Made by a program: the position numbers and the translations under genes. From contig DBRK01000003.1 of the NCBI GenBank assembly GCA_002306315.1, positions 1 to 13,279 on the forward strand: a stretch of 13,279 bases of DNA, given 5' to 3'. This DNA is from Patescibacteria group bacterium UBA1370. Lineage in GTDB: Bacteria; Patescibacteriota; Microgenomatia; UBA1400; PJMF01. Below, one piece after another: positions 7,201 through 13,279 of this stretch. The notes beneath the pieces are model-generated. The model was not told where the DNA came from. It saw only the letters and a list, made by a program, of their open reading frames with translations, and ran no database searches. Position 1 is the first letter of the stretch, and every line of letters begins with the position of its first letter.

Positions 7201-10200
7201 TGCTAAAAATGAAGTCAGCAATGTTCAGAACGGGGCGGATATAGATGCCGTTTTCTTCTACCAACTCCAGAGTCTTATCAAATGCGTAAGAATTTCTCTG
7301 ATCAAAATACATGTGATGATCCATATCCGGTTTTGTCACGATATTTGGACCATACTGATCATCTCCCAAAACCTCCTCAATCCAGATGTGATCAATCATG
7401 ACCCTGCCATCGGTAACATTCTCTAGGGCTAAATATAGATTATTATTGCTGTTATAGTTTCCTGATGTTGGCGTAAAGGTGGACTCCAAAATTTTCCAAC
7501 TTGAGTCAACTAAATCATCGGTAACAGTGTCGTCATAAGTAGCGGCCATCAGAGTACCTGAATTTGAATCGTAACAGTTGCTGTCGGCGGTCCCCCAAAG
7601 CCAACCCCCCGTTTTGACCACTAAGCCGTATGGATTAAGGGCATCATTTGGTCCGGTCAGAGGAACATCTGGATCTTCTTTGTAGCGGACGCGCACCCGA
7701 TATTCTGTATCCAATTTAAAAGGCACTTTATATGTATTCCATCCCCACAAGGCGCAACGATTCCAGTTGTGATTGATGATCAAAGATACTTCGCTCTCCG
7801 GTGAATAAACATCATCGGGAAAGGTTGACAATCCGGTGGCTGCAGCATCATTATGATGCTTCCATGGATTCCAGGAGGAACCAAAGATCGACCATTGAGT
7901 TAACCAAATACGGGCATATTGAATTCCATTGTCTGCCATCGCTGAAAACTTGTTCTGTTGCGCGTTTGAACGAGGATTAATCCAATCTACTTGGTTGAAA
8001 GTGAGGTTATAACCCAGGTTGGGAAAGAAGTCTCCATTTTCAAACACGAAATATCTCTCATCGTCTTCGCTCACACGCAGGTAACCCTTGCTGTCAGATT
8101 CCACCACATTAAAGACAAAGGATTCGGAGGTGTGTTCCAAACTGCCAACAGCTTCCTCGGCAACAATTTTGTATTTCCATTCTCCCGTTTGATTCGGTGC
8201 AAACCTAACCCGCCAATGAAAATTATTGGTCGGGTAGAAATTATCATTGACGCCGGGGTCCTCAAATTCCTGATAGTAAAATGCCGGCTGTGTGTATTCC
8301 GTCTGCCAGTCATTTGGTGTGAAAATTACATTAACCGTAATACCCTCACTGCCATCTACCCCTTCGGGCGGATCGGGATCATATGGAAATTGTGGAGCTG
8401 TAGCCTGACTGCCTTCTATTGAAAAAGCCAGTTCAAATTTTTCGTATTCACCAATAGTTGTATCACTGACAACAGTCAGATTTGCAACTTCGAGGCTTTC
8501 CTCTTCTGCCGCTGTTATCAGGAATCCGGTTGTCAGTGAAGCCGACTGGTCGTCAGGATTAGTAACAACCACATCATATAAACCAGGAGACGCATCTGAT
8601 AAATCAAAATTGCCGGCAATTTCAGTTTCACTATTCACCAAAACCCCAGTGGCGTTTATGGTGACTTCTCCATCGGCTGTAAGAGCCACTGTTGCCCCGT
8701 CTACAAAATTCGTGCCGGTTACTACAAACGGCACTACCTCCTGGTCATTGCTCTCTGAACTTGGATTAATTCCAACCACCGTTGGGGCAGGCAAAGGAGA
8801 TGGCGTGGGTGAGGGGGTTGGGGTAGGGGTTGGGGTTGGAGTCGGCTCACCATCAGTAAATAGTGTAATTTCGTGGGTACCCGCGGGAAAGTTAATCGTA
8901 AGTTCGTTCTCATCTGCAGAAACAGGCTCACCCGGACTTCCATTTAGGGTATAGCCCTCTATACCCGGGTAGTAGAGAGTGACCTCTGTACCCGGAGAAA
9001 CAACCGACCCTGCGGTTCCATTTAGGCGAATAGATATGGGATCATCGCTCTCAAAACCTACGCGTATCGTTCCGGCATCATCAAAGGAAGTTCCTTTTCT
9101 TACAAAGAAGCTAGAAGTAGCTCCATCTACTTTTCGGTAAAAACTCGCTAAACCCTGAAAACTGACGCTGTTATGCGCCACCGGGCCCGAGCCATCAGCT
9201 ACCAATACCGTATCTACAACGTCATCTTGAACAACCTCAGCTCCTGAGTAACCAGTGCCGCTGACTCTGTTCATTTCACCTTTTTGATGAGTGGCGTCGG
9301 TTGGGAAGAGCACAGTTGCTATCCGTTTATTGCCACCGGTTACTGAGTAGGTGTTAAAGAAAAACTCCGGAACTGTACCGGCAATTGTGCTTGCAGAAGC
9401 GATAATTCCTCTCTCAAACTTAATGTCATCTGGTGGTGTTCCAAAAAAGAACGATAAACCAACCTCGGTGCCTAACACTTGGCGGAATGCCCCGGTGTCA
9501 TATTCCTCCAAGGGAGAAACCTCAGTTCTGGATGAGGCACTAGGGTGCCATACCAAATGCACGGGTCCTTCACCTACACCTGAAAATTCGTCAAACGAAA
9601 CAAAATAACCATTGACATCGTCTGCTGGATGTATCATTAACATGCTTCTCTGATGCTCTCCCTGCGGGAAGACGCTATATGAATCCTCACCGTTGTCTCT
9701 GACTGTAGATCCAGCAGCATAGTCAATACCATGGCCGGTAAATCCTTCAAGAATACCACTACCGAATTTGACTTGATGATTATCAGGAGCAGGTTCGTAG
9801 GAGTAAGGGTACTCATATTCTGCAGTGGTGGCTGTACCATTTTGTAGGTTAGTTAATCCGGTGTCCGGTGAGTCCATCCGCAGCCGCCACTGCGTACCGG
9901 TGTCTGAGGTACCACCGCCGATCAATACATGATTTAATGATTGCCCAATTGGAACAAGGTCGTGATCTGAAGATACTTCTGTGCATAGCGGTCCTGAAGC
10001 CGCGGTCTTAAAATTAAATTTGCAACCATACTCCCACCATGAGCTATCTGCGTTCTGGAATTGAACTTGATAGTCGGCGCCACGCTCACCTGCGAAACTA
10101 AACGATGCTGTCGTTCCGGCTCCCGAGTCTAGAACAGATTCGTCACTAAGATCTATCACCCTCCAAGCAACTGCTTCTTCACCAACTGCAGAACCAGATA

Positions 10201-13200
10201 TTGTGCCATCACTTATTTGAGCCTGGAAATCTGAACACATGGCATCCATCCTAGATTCCATCGTGAAAGTGCAGGCGCCTTCTCCGTACTGATTAGCTGG
10301 TAACCCATCATTGCGGAATTCTAAAATAAAGTTATTTTCATGATTCAGATCGTAGTCAACCATACCGACATTGTTGGCCACCGCCCTGTGACCAAGATAG
10401 TTGCCGGAAAATCTATATCTAATGCCATTTTCATCTAGGCTGCTGCAAGGATCCGGGCCAGCAGGGGTATTTGAACCACAAAATCCTGCATTCATGAGCA
10501 GTGGGGCACCGTATCCGGCTATATGGAGAGCATTGACGTCTTTTCTGACATGGAAAACTTCACCTGTTTCTTCTTCGTGCTCTCGGACATTCCATAATGC
10601 TCCGTATAAGGAATAGTCATCAGCTGGGTATTCCAAAAAGAAGGCACCACCATTTTCGAATATTCTACTGGGAGGTGTGGCCGGCTCGTCGCTGGGGTTG
10701 AGAAGTATGTAATTGAGCAGCCGTCCGTCGGGAATTTGGCCACGGGATTTCCATAAGGCATAAGAGCCTGCCGCTGACCCAAATTTACCGGCCGATGCGA
10801 TACGAGAACTTTTGCCAAATACTGCCCCAAATCCAGCTTCTTCTTCCATGCCCCTGTACGCATAAGTGTCGCCAAAGGTAGCATTCATCCCAAAAGAAGA
10901 AGAAGCGTAGCCATAAAGCCATTGAAAGAAATTTTGCCAGCGAGGATCTGTATAAAAATCAATACCAAATTCATTGTCCAACCCTGTGAATTCCAGCACA
11001 TCTATCAGATGAGAGCGCTCATCCCGATTGCTGCCCCATCCAGCAAGCGCATAACCCGCACCCTCGGAATAAACGCCTGACGAATTAACCCTTGAACTCG
11101 TTTCAGGTATAAATCCACCCACTGTGTTCGGACCATCCGCCGGATTAATCTGTCCGCCATTCATTAGCACCTGGGAATCTGGATCATCAGCTGTAAGAGT
11201 ACGGTTATAAATTTTCCAGATTGCCAGAATTGCCTCCTTAGCAGGAGGATGGCGGGAAGGCATATGATAGGTCAGATAGTTGCCATTGCGATTATAGAAA
11301 TCATAAACACCCTTGCTGATTCCATAAAAATGATTGAACTCCTGTTCCAGAACAAAATGGAAATAATCCAGCTGTGAGGCGTATTCATCAGGATAATCTA
11401 GTTCACTCTCCCAGCTCATATTTGCCAAATCATCGTACATAATATCTACAGCTAAAAGCGTGTTAAAGTAGGCAGCTCCGGCAATGTTATAATAATTATT
11501 AGAGGTGTTCCGGGTGCCGGTTTGGGCACCACTCTGAACTATCAAAATATCTTCCCACTTCGGGAATACTTCTACGACCTTGTCGAGGTAGGTTTGCTTG
11601 TTAGCCGGATCGGTGATGTAAGCAAGAGCGCAAGCACTCATAATGTTTCTCATACAATGACTGGCATTGCCGGCATAAGCCGTACCCGGGCAGGCGGTTT
11701 CGTTGTCCATGCCGGTGAACTGCAAATTCGTACAATGGTTTATCGCTTCTGCCTTCATGCTCATCCAAGGATCCTGAGAAGCTAGACTTGCAAGTCCTGA
11801 GAACTGATCTTCAGTCACCAGTAAGAAGGGGTGCTCGCCCGGCTCAGGAGTCGGGGAAGGGGTTGGGGTTGGAGATGGGGTTGGTGTTGGAGAAGGCGAG
11901 GGAGTCGGAGTTGGTGTCTCAGTTGGAGTTGGCGTTGGAGTAGGTGTTGGTTCAGGTTCTCCCTCGGTAACAGTAAAACCGGCATACAGAGTATCGCTTT
12001 GATCATCAACATTGGTGACAATCACATCGTAAACAGCGGCGGGTAGTTCCAGTACAAAGAAGCTGCCGGAGATAGTCTGACTGTCTTCGACAGTTGTATC
12101 TGTAGCGCCTAGAAATGTATCGGTGAGTGGATCGAATAATTCTACACTTATTCCATCAACAAAATTTTCACCGGTTATTGTAAACGGCACCAGATTTTCA
12201 TCGTTGGCAGCAGAATTGGGGACAATACTACTGATCGTTGGGGATGGCAACGGGGTTGGAGTTGGAGAGGGAGTTGGCGTTTCGGTTGGAGTTGGTGTTG
12301 GCGTAGGTTCACCGACACCCTCTGCACAACCATCCCATCCAGCAATACATGCCATTAACACCCAGTATGCTTTGGCTATACGTATCTTTCCCCCAGAAAC
12401 AGATCCTAAGTGTCCGCCTGCTGTCTCTGTTGTGTAATCAGAGCATATTGCCAAGTAGTCTTCGGTTTCAGGAGTATTGCCATAGCAGGGTTCTCCTGCC
12501 GGAGTGTGTGATAGAATTTCTGCTGCATCGAGCAAATAAACGCCGTTGTTCTCTGCATAGTCGCGAAACTGCTCGTTTAACTGTTCAGATTCTGGTGTTC
12601 CGACCGTTCTTGCCAAACTAGTTGTCCAATGAAAAATAGTTTTGTCAGGATGAGCTGACTGAAATGCTTCCACATCTTCTATTGTTGCCCGAGATACATG
12701 ATTGCTGAAAAATCCGGTTGTAGGATTTGCAATATCTGAATTTCCGCTTACTTCCAAATAGCTGAACTGGAAAGAAATCACATCCAAATCTGGATCATCT
12801 GAAATTGCTGCCTCACCCCTGCTAAGGAAATAGTCAACCTTTTCGTACCATTGACCAATCTCGCCATGCTCGGGATAGTCGCCCCAGAATTCATAAATCC
12901 AATTAGATCGATCATAAGTTGTGGAATTTGGCAAAAAGCGAATTACATCAGGTACCAAATCATTGTTGTAATCAGTTTGTGTAAACGTTTTCCAAGAAGA
13001 CTGCTCCGGATTTTCCCAGTGTCTTCGGCAGTGGGCAGGTGTGCCACCAAAGGTATTTGCACTCCCCAAACATGTTAGCCCATCACTAATATTTGATCCT
13101 ACGGATCGATCTATCCACAATTGTTTCATTTCTCTTGCTGCTGTCAGATACTCCGGCGGAATTTGTTCAAAGAGTGGAATATGTGCGCTATCAATCACAT

Positions 13201-13279
13201 AGGCGCTGCCTGGTGGATTGGGCGTTGGAGTTGGTGTAGGACTGGGTGAAGGAGTAGGTGTGGGCGTTGGAGTTGGCTC
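4253..13279 (-). CDS. giant secreted multi-enzyme carbohydrate-active protein, 5' end missing
   Basis: The frame is open from TAG at 4253-4255 to the right edge. About 3,008 residues are visible and the true start lies outside. The first in-window start-like codon (GTG at 13198) sits inside the SGNH domain and is only a Val: the 27 codons upstream of it read on as a Pro-Thr linker (EPTPTPTPTPSPSPTP) and the domain's first residues. Modules from N to C are: SGNH hydrolase, IPT/TIG, heparinase-like lyase, IPT/TIG, DUF5060-like domain, (beta/alpha)8 hydrolase, FN3, beta-sandwich, FN3 and an amphipathic tail, separated by Pro-Thr linkers. Each module is described separately. The chain appears to unite esterase-, lyase- and glycosidase-type activities on one extracellular polypeptide. 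No LPXTG sorting motif, dockerin or SLH domain is visible. The signal peptide, and perhaps further catalytic modules, should lie upstream. The TPR gene follows immediately. Confidence 0.95.
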   Translation of the reverse strand, partial: EPTPTPTPTPSPSPTPTPTPNPPGSAYVIDSAHIPLFEQIPPEYLTAAREMKQLWIDRSVGSNISDGLTCLGSANTFGGTPAHCRRHWENPEQSSWKTFTQTDYNNDLVPDVIRFLPNSTTYDRSNWIYEFWGDYPEHGEIGQWYEKVDYFLSRGEAAISDDPDLDVISFQFSYLEVSGNSDIANPTTGFFSNHVSRATIEDVEAFQSAHPDKTIFHWTTSLARTVGTPESEQLNEQFRDYAENNGVYLLDAAEILSHTPAGEPCYGNTPETEDYLAICSDYTTETAGGHLGSVSGGKIRIAKAYWVLMACIAGWDGCAEGVGEPTPTPTPTETPTPSPTPTPLPSPTISSIVPNSAANDENLVPFTITGENFVDGISVELFDPLTDTFLGATDTTVEDSQTISGSFFVLELPAAVYDVIVTNVDDQSDTLYAGFTVTEGEPEPTPTPTPTPTETPTPTPSPSPTPTPSPTPTPSPTPEPGEHPFLLVTEDQFSGLASLASQDPWMSMKAEAINHCTNLQFTGMDNETACPGTAYAGNASHCMRNIMSACALAYITDPANKQTYLDKVVEVFPKWEDILIVQSGAQTGTRNTSNNYYNIAGAAYFNTLLAVDIMYDDLANMSWESELDYPDEYASQLDYFHFVLEQEFNHFYGISKGVYDFYNRNGNYLTYHMPSRHPPAKEAILAIWKIYNRTLTADDPDSQVLMNGGQINPADGPNTVGGFIPETSSRVNSSGVYSEGAGYALAGWGSNRDERSHLIDVLEFTGLDNEFGIDFYTDPRWQNFFQWLYGYASSSFGMNATFGDTYAYRGMEEEAGFGAVFGKSSRIASAGKFGSAAGSYALWKSRGQIPDGRLLNYILLNPSDEPATPPSRIFENGGAFFLEYPADDYSLYGALWNVREHEEETGEVFHVRKDVNALHIAGYGAPLLMNAGFCGSNTPAGPDPCSSLDENGIRYRFSGNYLGHRAVANNVGMVDYDLNHENNFILEFRNDGLPANQYGEGACTFTMESRMDAMCSDFQAQISDGTISGSAVGEEAVAWRVIDLSDESVLDSGAGTTASFSFAGERGADYQVQFQNADSSWWEYGCKFNFKTAASGPLCTEVSSDHDLVPIGQSLNHVLIGGGTSDTGTQWRLRMDSPDTGLTNLQNGTATTAEYEYPYSYEPAPDNHQVKFGSGILEGFTGHGIDYAAGSTVRDNGEDSYSVFPQGEHQRSMLMIHPADDVNGYFVSFDEFSGVGEGPVHLVWHPSASSRTEVSPLEEYDTGAFRQVLGTEVGLSFFFGTPPDDIKFERGIIASASTIAGTVPEFFFNTYSVTGGNKRIATVLFPTDATHQKGEMNRVSGTGYSGAEVVQDDVVDTVLVADGSGPVAHNSVSFQGLASFYRKVDGATSSFFVRKGTSFDDAGTIRVGFESDDPISIRLNGTAGSVVSPGTEVTLYYPGIEGYTLNGSPGEPVSADENELTINFPAGTHEITLFTDGEPTPTPTPTPTPSPTPSPLPAPTVVGINPSSESNDQEVVPFVVTGTNFVDGATVALTADGEVTINATGVLVNSETEIAGNFDLSDASPGLYDVVVTNPDDQSASLTTGFLITAAEEESLEVANLTVVSDTTIGEYEKFELAFSIEGSQATAPQFPYDPDPPEGVDGSEGITVNVIFTPNDWQTEYTQPAFYYQEFEDPGVNDNFYPTNNFHWRVRFAPNQTGEWKYKIVAEEAVGSLEHTSESFVFNVVESDSKGYLRVSEDDERYFVFENGDFFPNLGYNLTFNQVDWINPRSNAQQNKFSAMADNGIQYARIWLTQWSIFGSSWNPWKHHNDAAATGLSTFPDDVYSPESEVSLIINHNWNRCALWGWNTYKVPFKLDTEYRVRVRYKEDPDVPLTGPNDALNPYGLVVKTGGWLWGTADSNCYDSNSGTLMAATYDDTVTDDLVDSSWKILESTFTPTSGNYNSNNNLYLALENVTDGRVMIDHIWIEEVLGDDQYGPNIVTKPDMDHHMYFDQRNSYAFDKTLELVEENGIYIRPVLNIADFIFSRMEADGTVGTDYDPINFYGTGRSVTRVRWLQQAWWRYAQARWGYSTNIHSWEMMNEGDPNDSRHYVMADEFGKYMKCSVFDIAANPSTHACEAEFPDAHMVSTSNFTPGGVTFPQIDFWGSSDYPNIDFADIHRYVPRLQDFSVGVNGASLPIGNKDDFFDPAAGTVKLSMAIGAKQQYGTGKPVIRGESGFTETGTGPYSTVLLDDEEGLWLHHFVWGQINSGGMYDASNWYTEQVIYNGQIDHRDKFKPFYNFISQIPLANGHYEDVDASSTNENFRILGQKDLVNERAHVWVQHQDHNWGNRTGLGPNGEVIAESEVGLIVIPGFTPEANYQISWWDPYQPNEQDQILDVEVVQANESGVLEVGIGDVLSPVQDDFTGLTHDIAFMVDSTDEQPPSPTPTPTPSPDPTEEPTPTPSPDPTEEPSPTPEPTPTPSPSPDPTEDPSPTPEPTPTPSPSPDPTEEPTPTPTPTPDPTPTPTPTPTPTPTPIPSPTPEPTPTPTPPLNISAVSIERQPNTATISWNTNVLASSQVAYGLLSTSEVQTAESDISPRVLSHSMQLTNLVPCTKYVARVRSEDAEEQVQISNEFSFVTTGCDADASVHETNTELLLTDQDSTTELVMSSSRKVTIDQPAGATGSFGQLIYQIKRLNQANILSQLPLPTVNSGAVGGLIVEIKALVDTQEEVNTFDLPITITMQYGANHIANFEESTLAIFTWSGTEWQMLSDCQRNFTARTVSCTTTHFSTFALFGELQALAATDNHSAGSSSSSGRCSLEPPASTPKIALIETKTNSATLYIEPASGQVTGYTVGYGFSPEEERFAVAFEQGYSSGMVKYKISDLDSNTQYYFRVKANNQCAYTGYSSSYLVKTPRFFWQKTEYHSDDMAQSRTSQPFIEVVPQESENMQDVLVEQDQNVVDTFDQIADIIPRSGNESDQKSQEESRPSLQPSVQNNESAATQTEKVNLLTRIWNSIIALFKSIF
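4256..4510 (-). other. polar C-terminal tail ending in an amphipathic helix
   Basis: The last 85 or so residues are rich in Gln, Glu, Ser and Asn and appear disordered. They are followed directly before the stop by NLLTRIWNSIIALFKSIF. This end is hydrophobic on one face with Arg and Lys interspersed. It is too short for a confident membrane span, but it could lie on a membrane or dock to a partner such as the adjacent TPR protein. Confidence 0.55.
4590..4889 (-). other. fibronectin type III-like domain 2
   Basis: About 95 residues: PKIALIETKTNSATLYIEPA, then GYTVGYGFSPEEERFAVAFE, YKISDLDSNTQYYFRVKAN and SSSYLVKTPRF. 'L.S.T.YYFRVKA.N', followed by a final 'S..Y.VKTP', is typical FN3. Confidence 0.8.
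4890..5399 (-). other. C-terminal beta-sandwich module, family not named
   Basis: About 165 residues with VTIDQPAG, VGGLIVEIKAL, LPITITMQYG, LAIFTWSGTEWQML and the closing THFSTFALFG. The last string is a common end of beta-sandwich modules found beside FN3 domains in large surface proteins. It is followed by a serine-rich hinge (AGSSSSSGRC). I cannot assign it to a Pfam family from memory. Confidence 0.5.
5400..5689 (-). other. fibronectin type III-like domain 1
   Basis: About 95 residues: ISAVSIERQPNTATISWNTN, then SSQVAYG, HSMQLTNLVPCTKYVARVRS and EFSFVTTGC. The 'A.I.W.T', 'L.P.T.Y...V' and closing 'F.T' pattern is the FN3 signature. It follows the long linker and opens the C-terminal, probably structural, part of the protein. 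Confidence 0.75.
5690..6030 (-). repeat. very long Pro-Thr linker 5 with 60-bp tandem units
   Basis: About 110 residues of Pro alternating with Thr, Ser, Glu and Asp. The block SPDPTE(E/D)P recurs. On the plus strand the equivalent DNA blocks begin at 5805, 5865, 5925 and 5961, giving spacings of 60, 60 and 36 bp. The two 60-bp spacings give near-identical 20-residue repeats ending PEPTPTPSP. This is a coding minisatellite in a surface linker and a likely site of length variation between strains. Confidence 0.9.
6031..8095 (-). other. (beta/alpha)8 glycoside hydrolase module, clan GH-A-like
   Basis: About 690 residues. The barrel starts near YFVFENGDFFPNLGYNLTF. The candidate acid/base is the Glu of WEMMNEGDPN (Glu codon 7034-7036), and the candidate nucleophile is the Glu of VIRGESGFTE (6635-6637), 133 residues later. 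This is the Asn-Glu ... Glu layout of retaining clan GH-A enzymes (GH5-like, or the DUF4038/GH140-type group). A beta-rich block of about 140 residues (7385-7810) is inserted between the early barrel strands and looks like a carbohydrate-binding domain. A C-terminal beta-sandwich (about 6050-6330) ends the module. Substrate is not deducible. Confidence 0.75.
8096..8499 (-). other. DUF5060-like beta-sandwich domain
   Basis: About 130 residues, including YEKFELAFSIEG, ITVNVIFTPNDWQTEY, FHWRVRFAPNQTGEWKYKI and ESFVFNVVES. An N-terminal beta-sandwich that begins 'YE.FE..F', expects 'R..P...G.W.Y', and sits directly before a (beta/alpha)8 hydrolase is the DUF5060 arrangement. It is presumably structural or substrate-positioning for the glycosidase that follows. 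Confidence 0.6.
8500..8784 (-). other. IPT/TIG immunoglobulin-like domain 2
   Basis: About 95 residues with the same landmarks as copy 1: VVGINPSSESNDQEVVPFVV, TGTNFVDGATVAL, then LYDVVVTNPDDQSASLTTGF. Shared strings such as NFVDG and VTN-DDQS show that the two copies are paralogous and probably arose by duplication within this gene or family. Confidence 0.8.
8785..8846 (-). repeat. Pro-Thr linker 4
   Basis: Encodes GEPTPTPTPTPTPSPTPSPL and then PAP, between the lyase module and TIG domain 2. Its codons are degenerate, as in the other linkers. Confidence 0.85.
8847..11841 (-). other. heparinase II/III-like polysaccharide lyase module
   Basis: About 1,000 residues. The opening HPFLLVTEDQFSGLASLASQ, followed by PWMSMKAEAI, matches the usual entry of (alpha/alpha)n-toroid polysaccharide lyases of the heparinase II/III and alginate-lyase type. 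Helix-rich sequence follows, with YYNIAGAAYFNTLLAVDIMY (about 11430-11500) and VYSEGAGYALAGWG (about 11035-11080), which resembles the conserved 'EG..Y' Tyr motif. HVRKDVNALHIAGYGAPLLM (about 10480-10552) matches the start of the C-terminal beta-sandwich, where family members have 'D.nsF.l.a.G..Ll.D.G'. The rest, to about 8870, is beta-rich. In true heparinases a His often precedes the Asp of that motif; here Arg-Lys occupies the place, so mechanism and uronic-acid substrate are uncertain. Confidence 0.65.
11842..11957 (-). repeat. Pro-Thr linker 3
   Basis: Pro alternating with Thr, Ser and some Glu between TIG domain 1 and the lyase module. It ends EPGEHPFLL, where the globular fold resumes. 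Confidence 0.85.
11958..12237 (-). other. IPT/TIG immunoglobulin-like domain 1
   Basis: About 90 residues: ISSIVPNSAANDENLVPFTI, then TGENFVDGISVEL, and a closing YDVIVTNVDDQSDTLYAGF. The pattern 'I..I.P......V.ITG.NF..G..V', ending 'Y.V.VTN.D.Q', is the IPT/TIG signature. It probably acts as a spacer or glycan-contact domain. It closely resembles the second copy at 8500-8784. Confidence 0.8.
12238..12312 (-). repeat. Pro-Thr linker 2
   Basis: Encodes GEPTPTPTPTETPTPSPTPT and a few more residues between the SGNH module and the first IPT/TIG domain. A flexible extracellular spacer. Confidence 0.85.
12313..13210 (-). other. SGNH/GDSL-like hydrolase module of the giant protein
   Basis: About 295 residues. 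The module opens with YVIDSAHIPLFEQIPPEYL. It carries a DRSVGSNISDGL block near the start, where the nucleophile and oxyanion residues are expected. Later come QFSYLEV, WTTSLARTVGT and finally GGHLGSVSGGKIRIAKAYW, where the His would complete the catalytic set. The order Ser, Asn/Gly, His fits the SGNH fold used by carbohydrate acetyl-esterases and lipases. Exact catalytic assignment is inferred, and substrate is unknown. Paired cysteines (CLG, HCRR, PCYG, AICSD, ACIAGWDGC) fit a secreted domain. Confidence 0.65.
13211..13279 (-). repeat. Pro-Thr/Ser linker 1 (runs off the right edge)
   Basis: Alternating Pro with Thr/Ser, beginning at the window edge with Glu and ending NPPGSAY at the SGNH module. 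It shows that another domain must lie on its N-terminal side. Thr is encoded by varied codons, so the DNA is degenerate and not a perfect microsatellite. Confidence 0.85.

Noticed and set aside
7991..8422. Plus-strand ORF of 143 codons inside the glycosidase region
   Set aside because: Antisense to the clear DUF5060/GH coding frame; its translation resembles no family and it has no ribosome site.
11842..12312. Regularly spaced repeats resembling a CRISPR array
   Set aside because: The periodicity is hexanucleotide Pro-Thr coding without unique spacers; there is no conserved direct repeat and no cas gene.

Overview
The window reads like a bacterial surface-glycan locus. The most likely source is a candidate-phyla-radiation (Patescibacteria-type) genome or a similarly uncultured lineage. 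This is inferred from style: a giant secreted multidomain protein strung on Pro-Thr linkers, a deacetylase/glycosyltransferase fusion, a tiny membrane ORF, and weak or absent Shine-Dalgarno sequences. A Chloroflexota-like source is not excluded. The genetic code looks standard: a reading frame of about 9 kb stays open without in-frame TGA, which argues against the lineages that recode UGA as glycine.

Layout, left to right. At the left edge is the 5' end of a tRNA on the minus strand, best matched to tRNA-Gly, with a -10-like box just behind it. Two plus-strand genes follow, only 6 nt apart: a small hydrophobic protein (64-249) and a membrane-anchored protein with an RlpA/double-psi-beta-barrel-like domain (256-1089). 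The second gene runs 23 bp tail-to-tail into a minus-strand gene for a fused polysaccharide deacetylase / family 2 glycosyltransferase (1067-3436). A 161-bp intergenic gap (3437-3597) holds a -10 candidate and a perfect 12-bp palindrome. Upstream, still on the minus strand, are a membrane-anchored TPR protein (3598-4278) and a giant gene covering the rest of the window (4253 to the right edge). The giant gene has no start inside the window, because its frame stays open through the last base.

The visible part of the giant protein is about 3,008 residues. From N to C it carries: Pro-Thr linker; SGNH/GDSL-like hydrolase; linker; IPT/TIG domain; linker; heparinase II/III-like polysaccharide lyase; linker; second IPT/TIG domain; DUF5060-like domain; (beta/alpha)8 glycoside hydrolase with an inserted carbohydrate-binding-like beta-sandwich; very long Pro-Thr linker; FN3; a beta-sandwich module; a second FN3; and an acidic/polar tail ending in a short amphipathic helix.

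Working model (inference): the GT2 fusion makes and partly deacetylates an extracellular polysaccharide. The giant protein is a surface or secreted multi-enzyme that de-esterifies and cleaves a polysaccharide, either this one or one from a host or neighbour. The TPR protein, DPBB protein and small membrane protein would be accessory envelope factors. I saw no CRISPR array, transposase, integrase or toxin-antitoxin pair.
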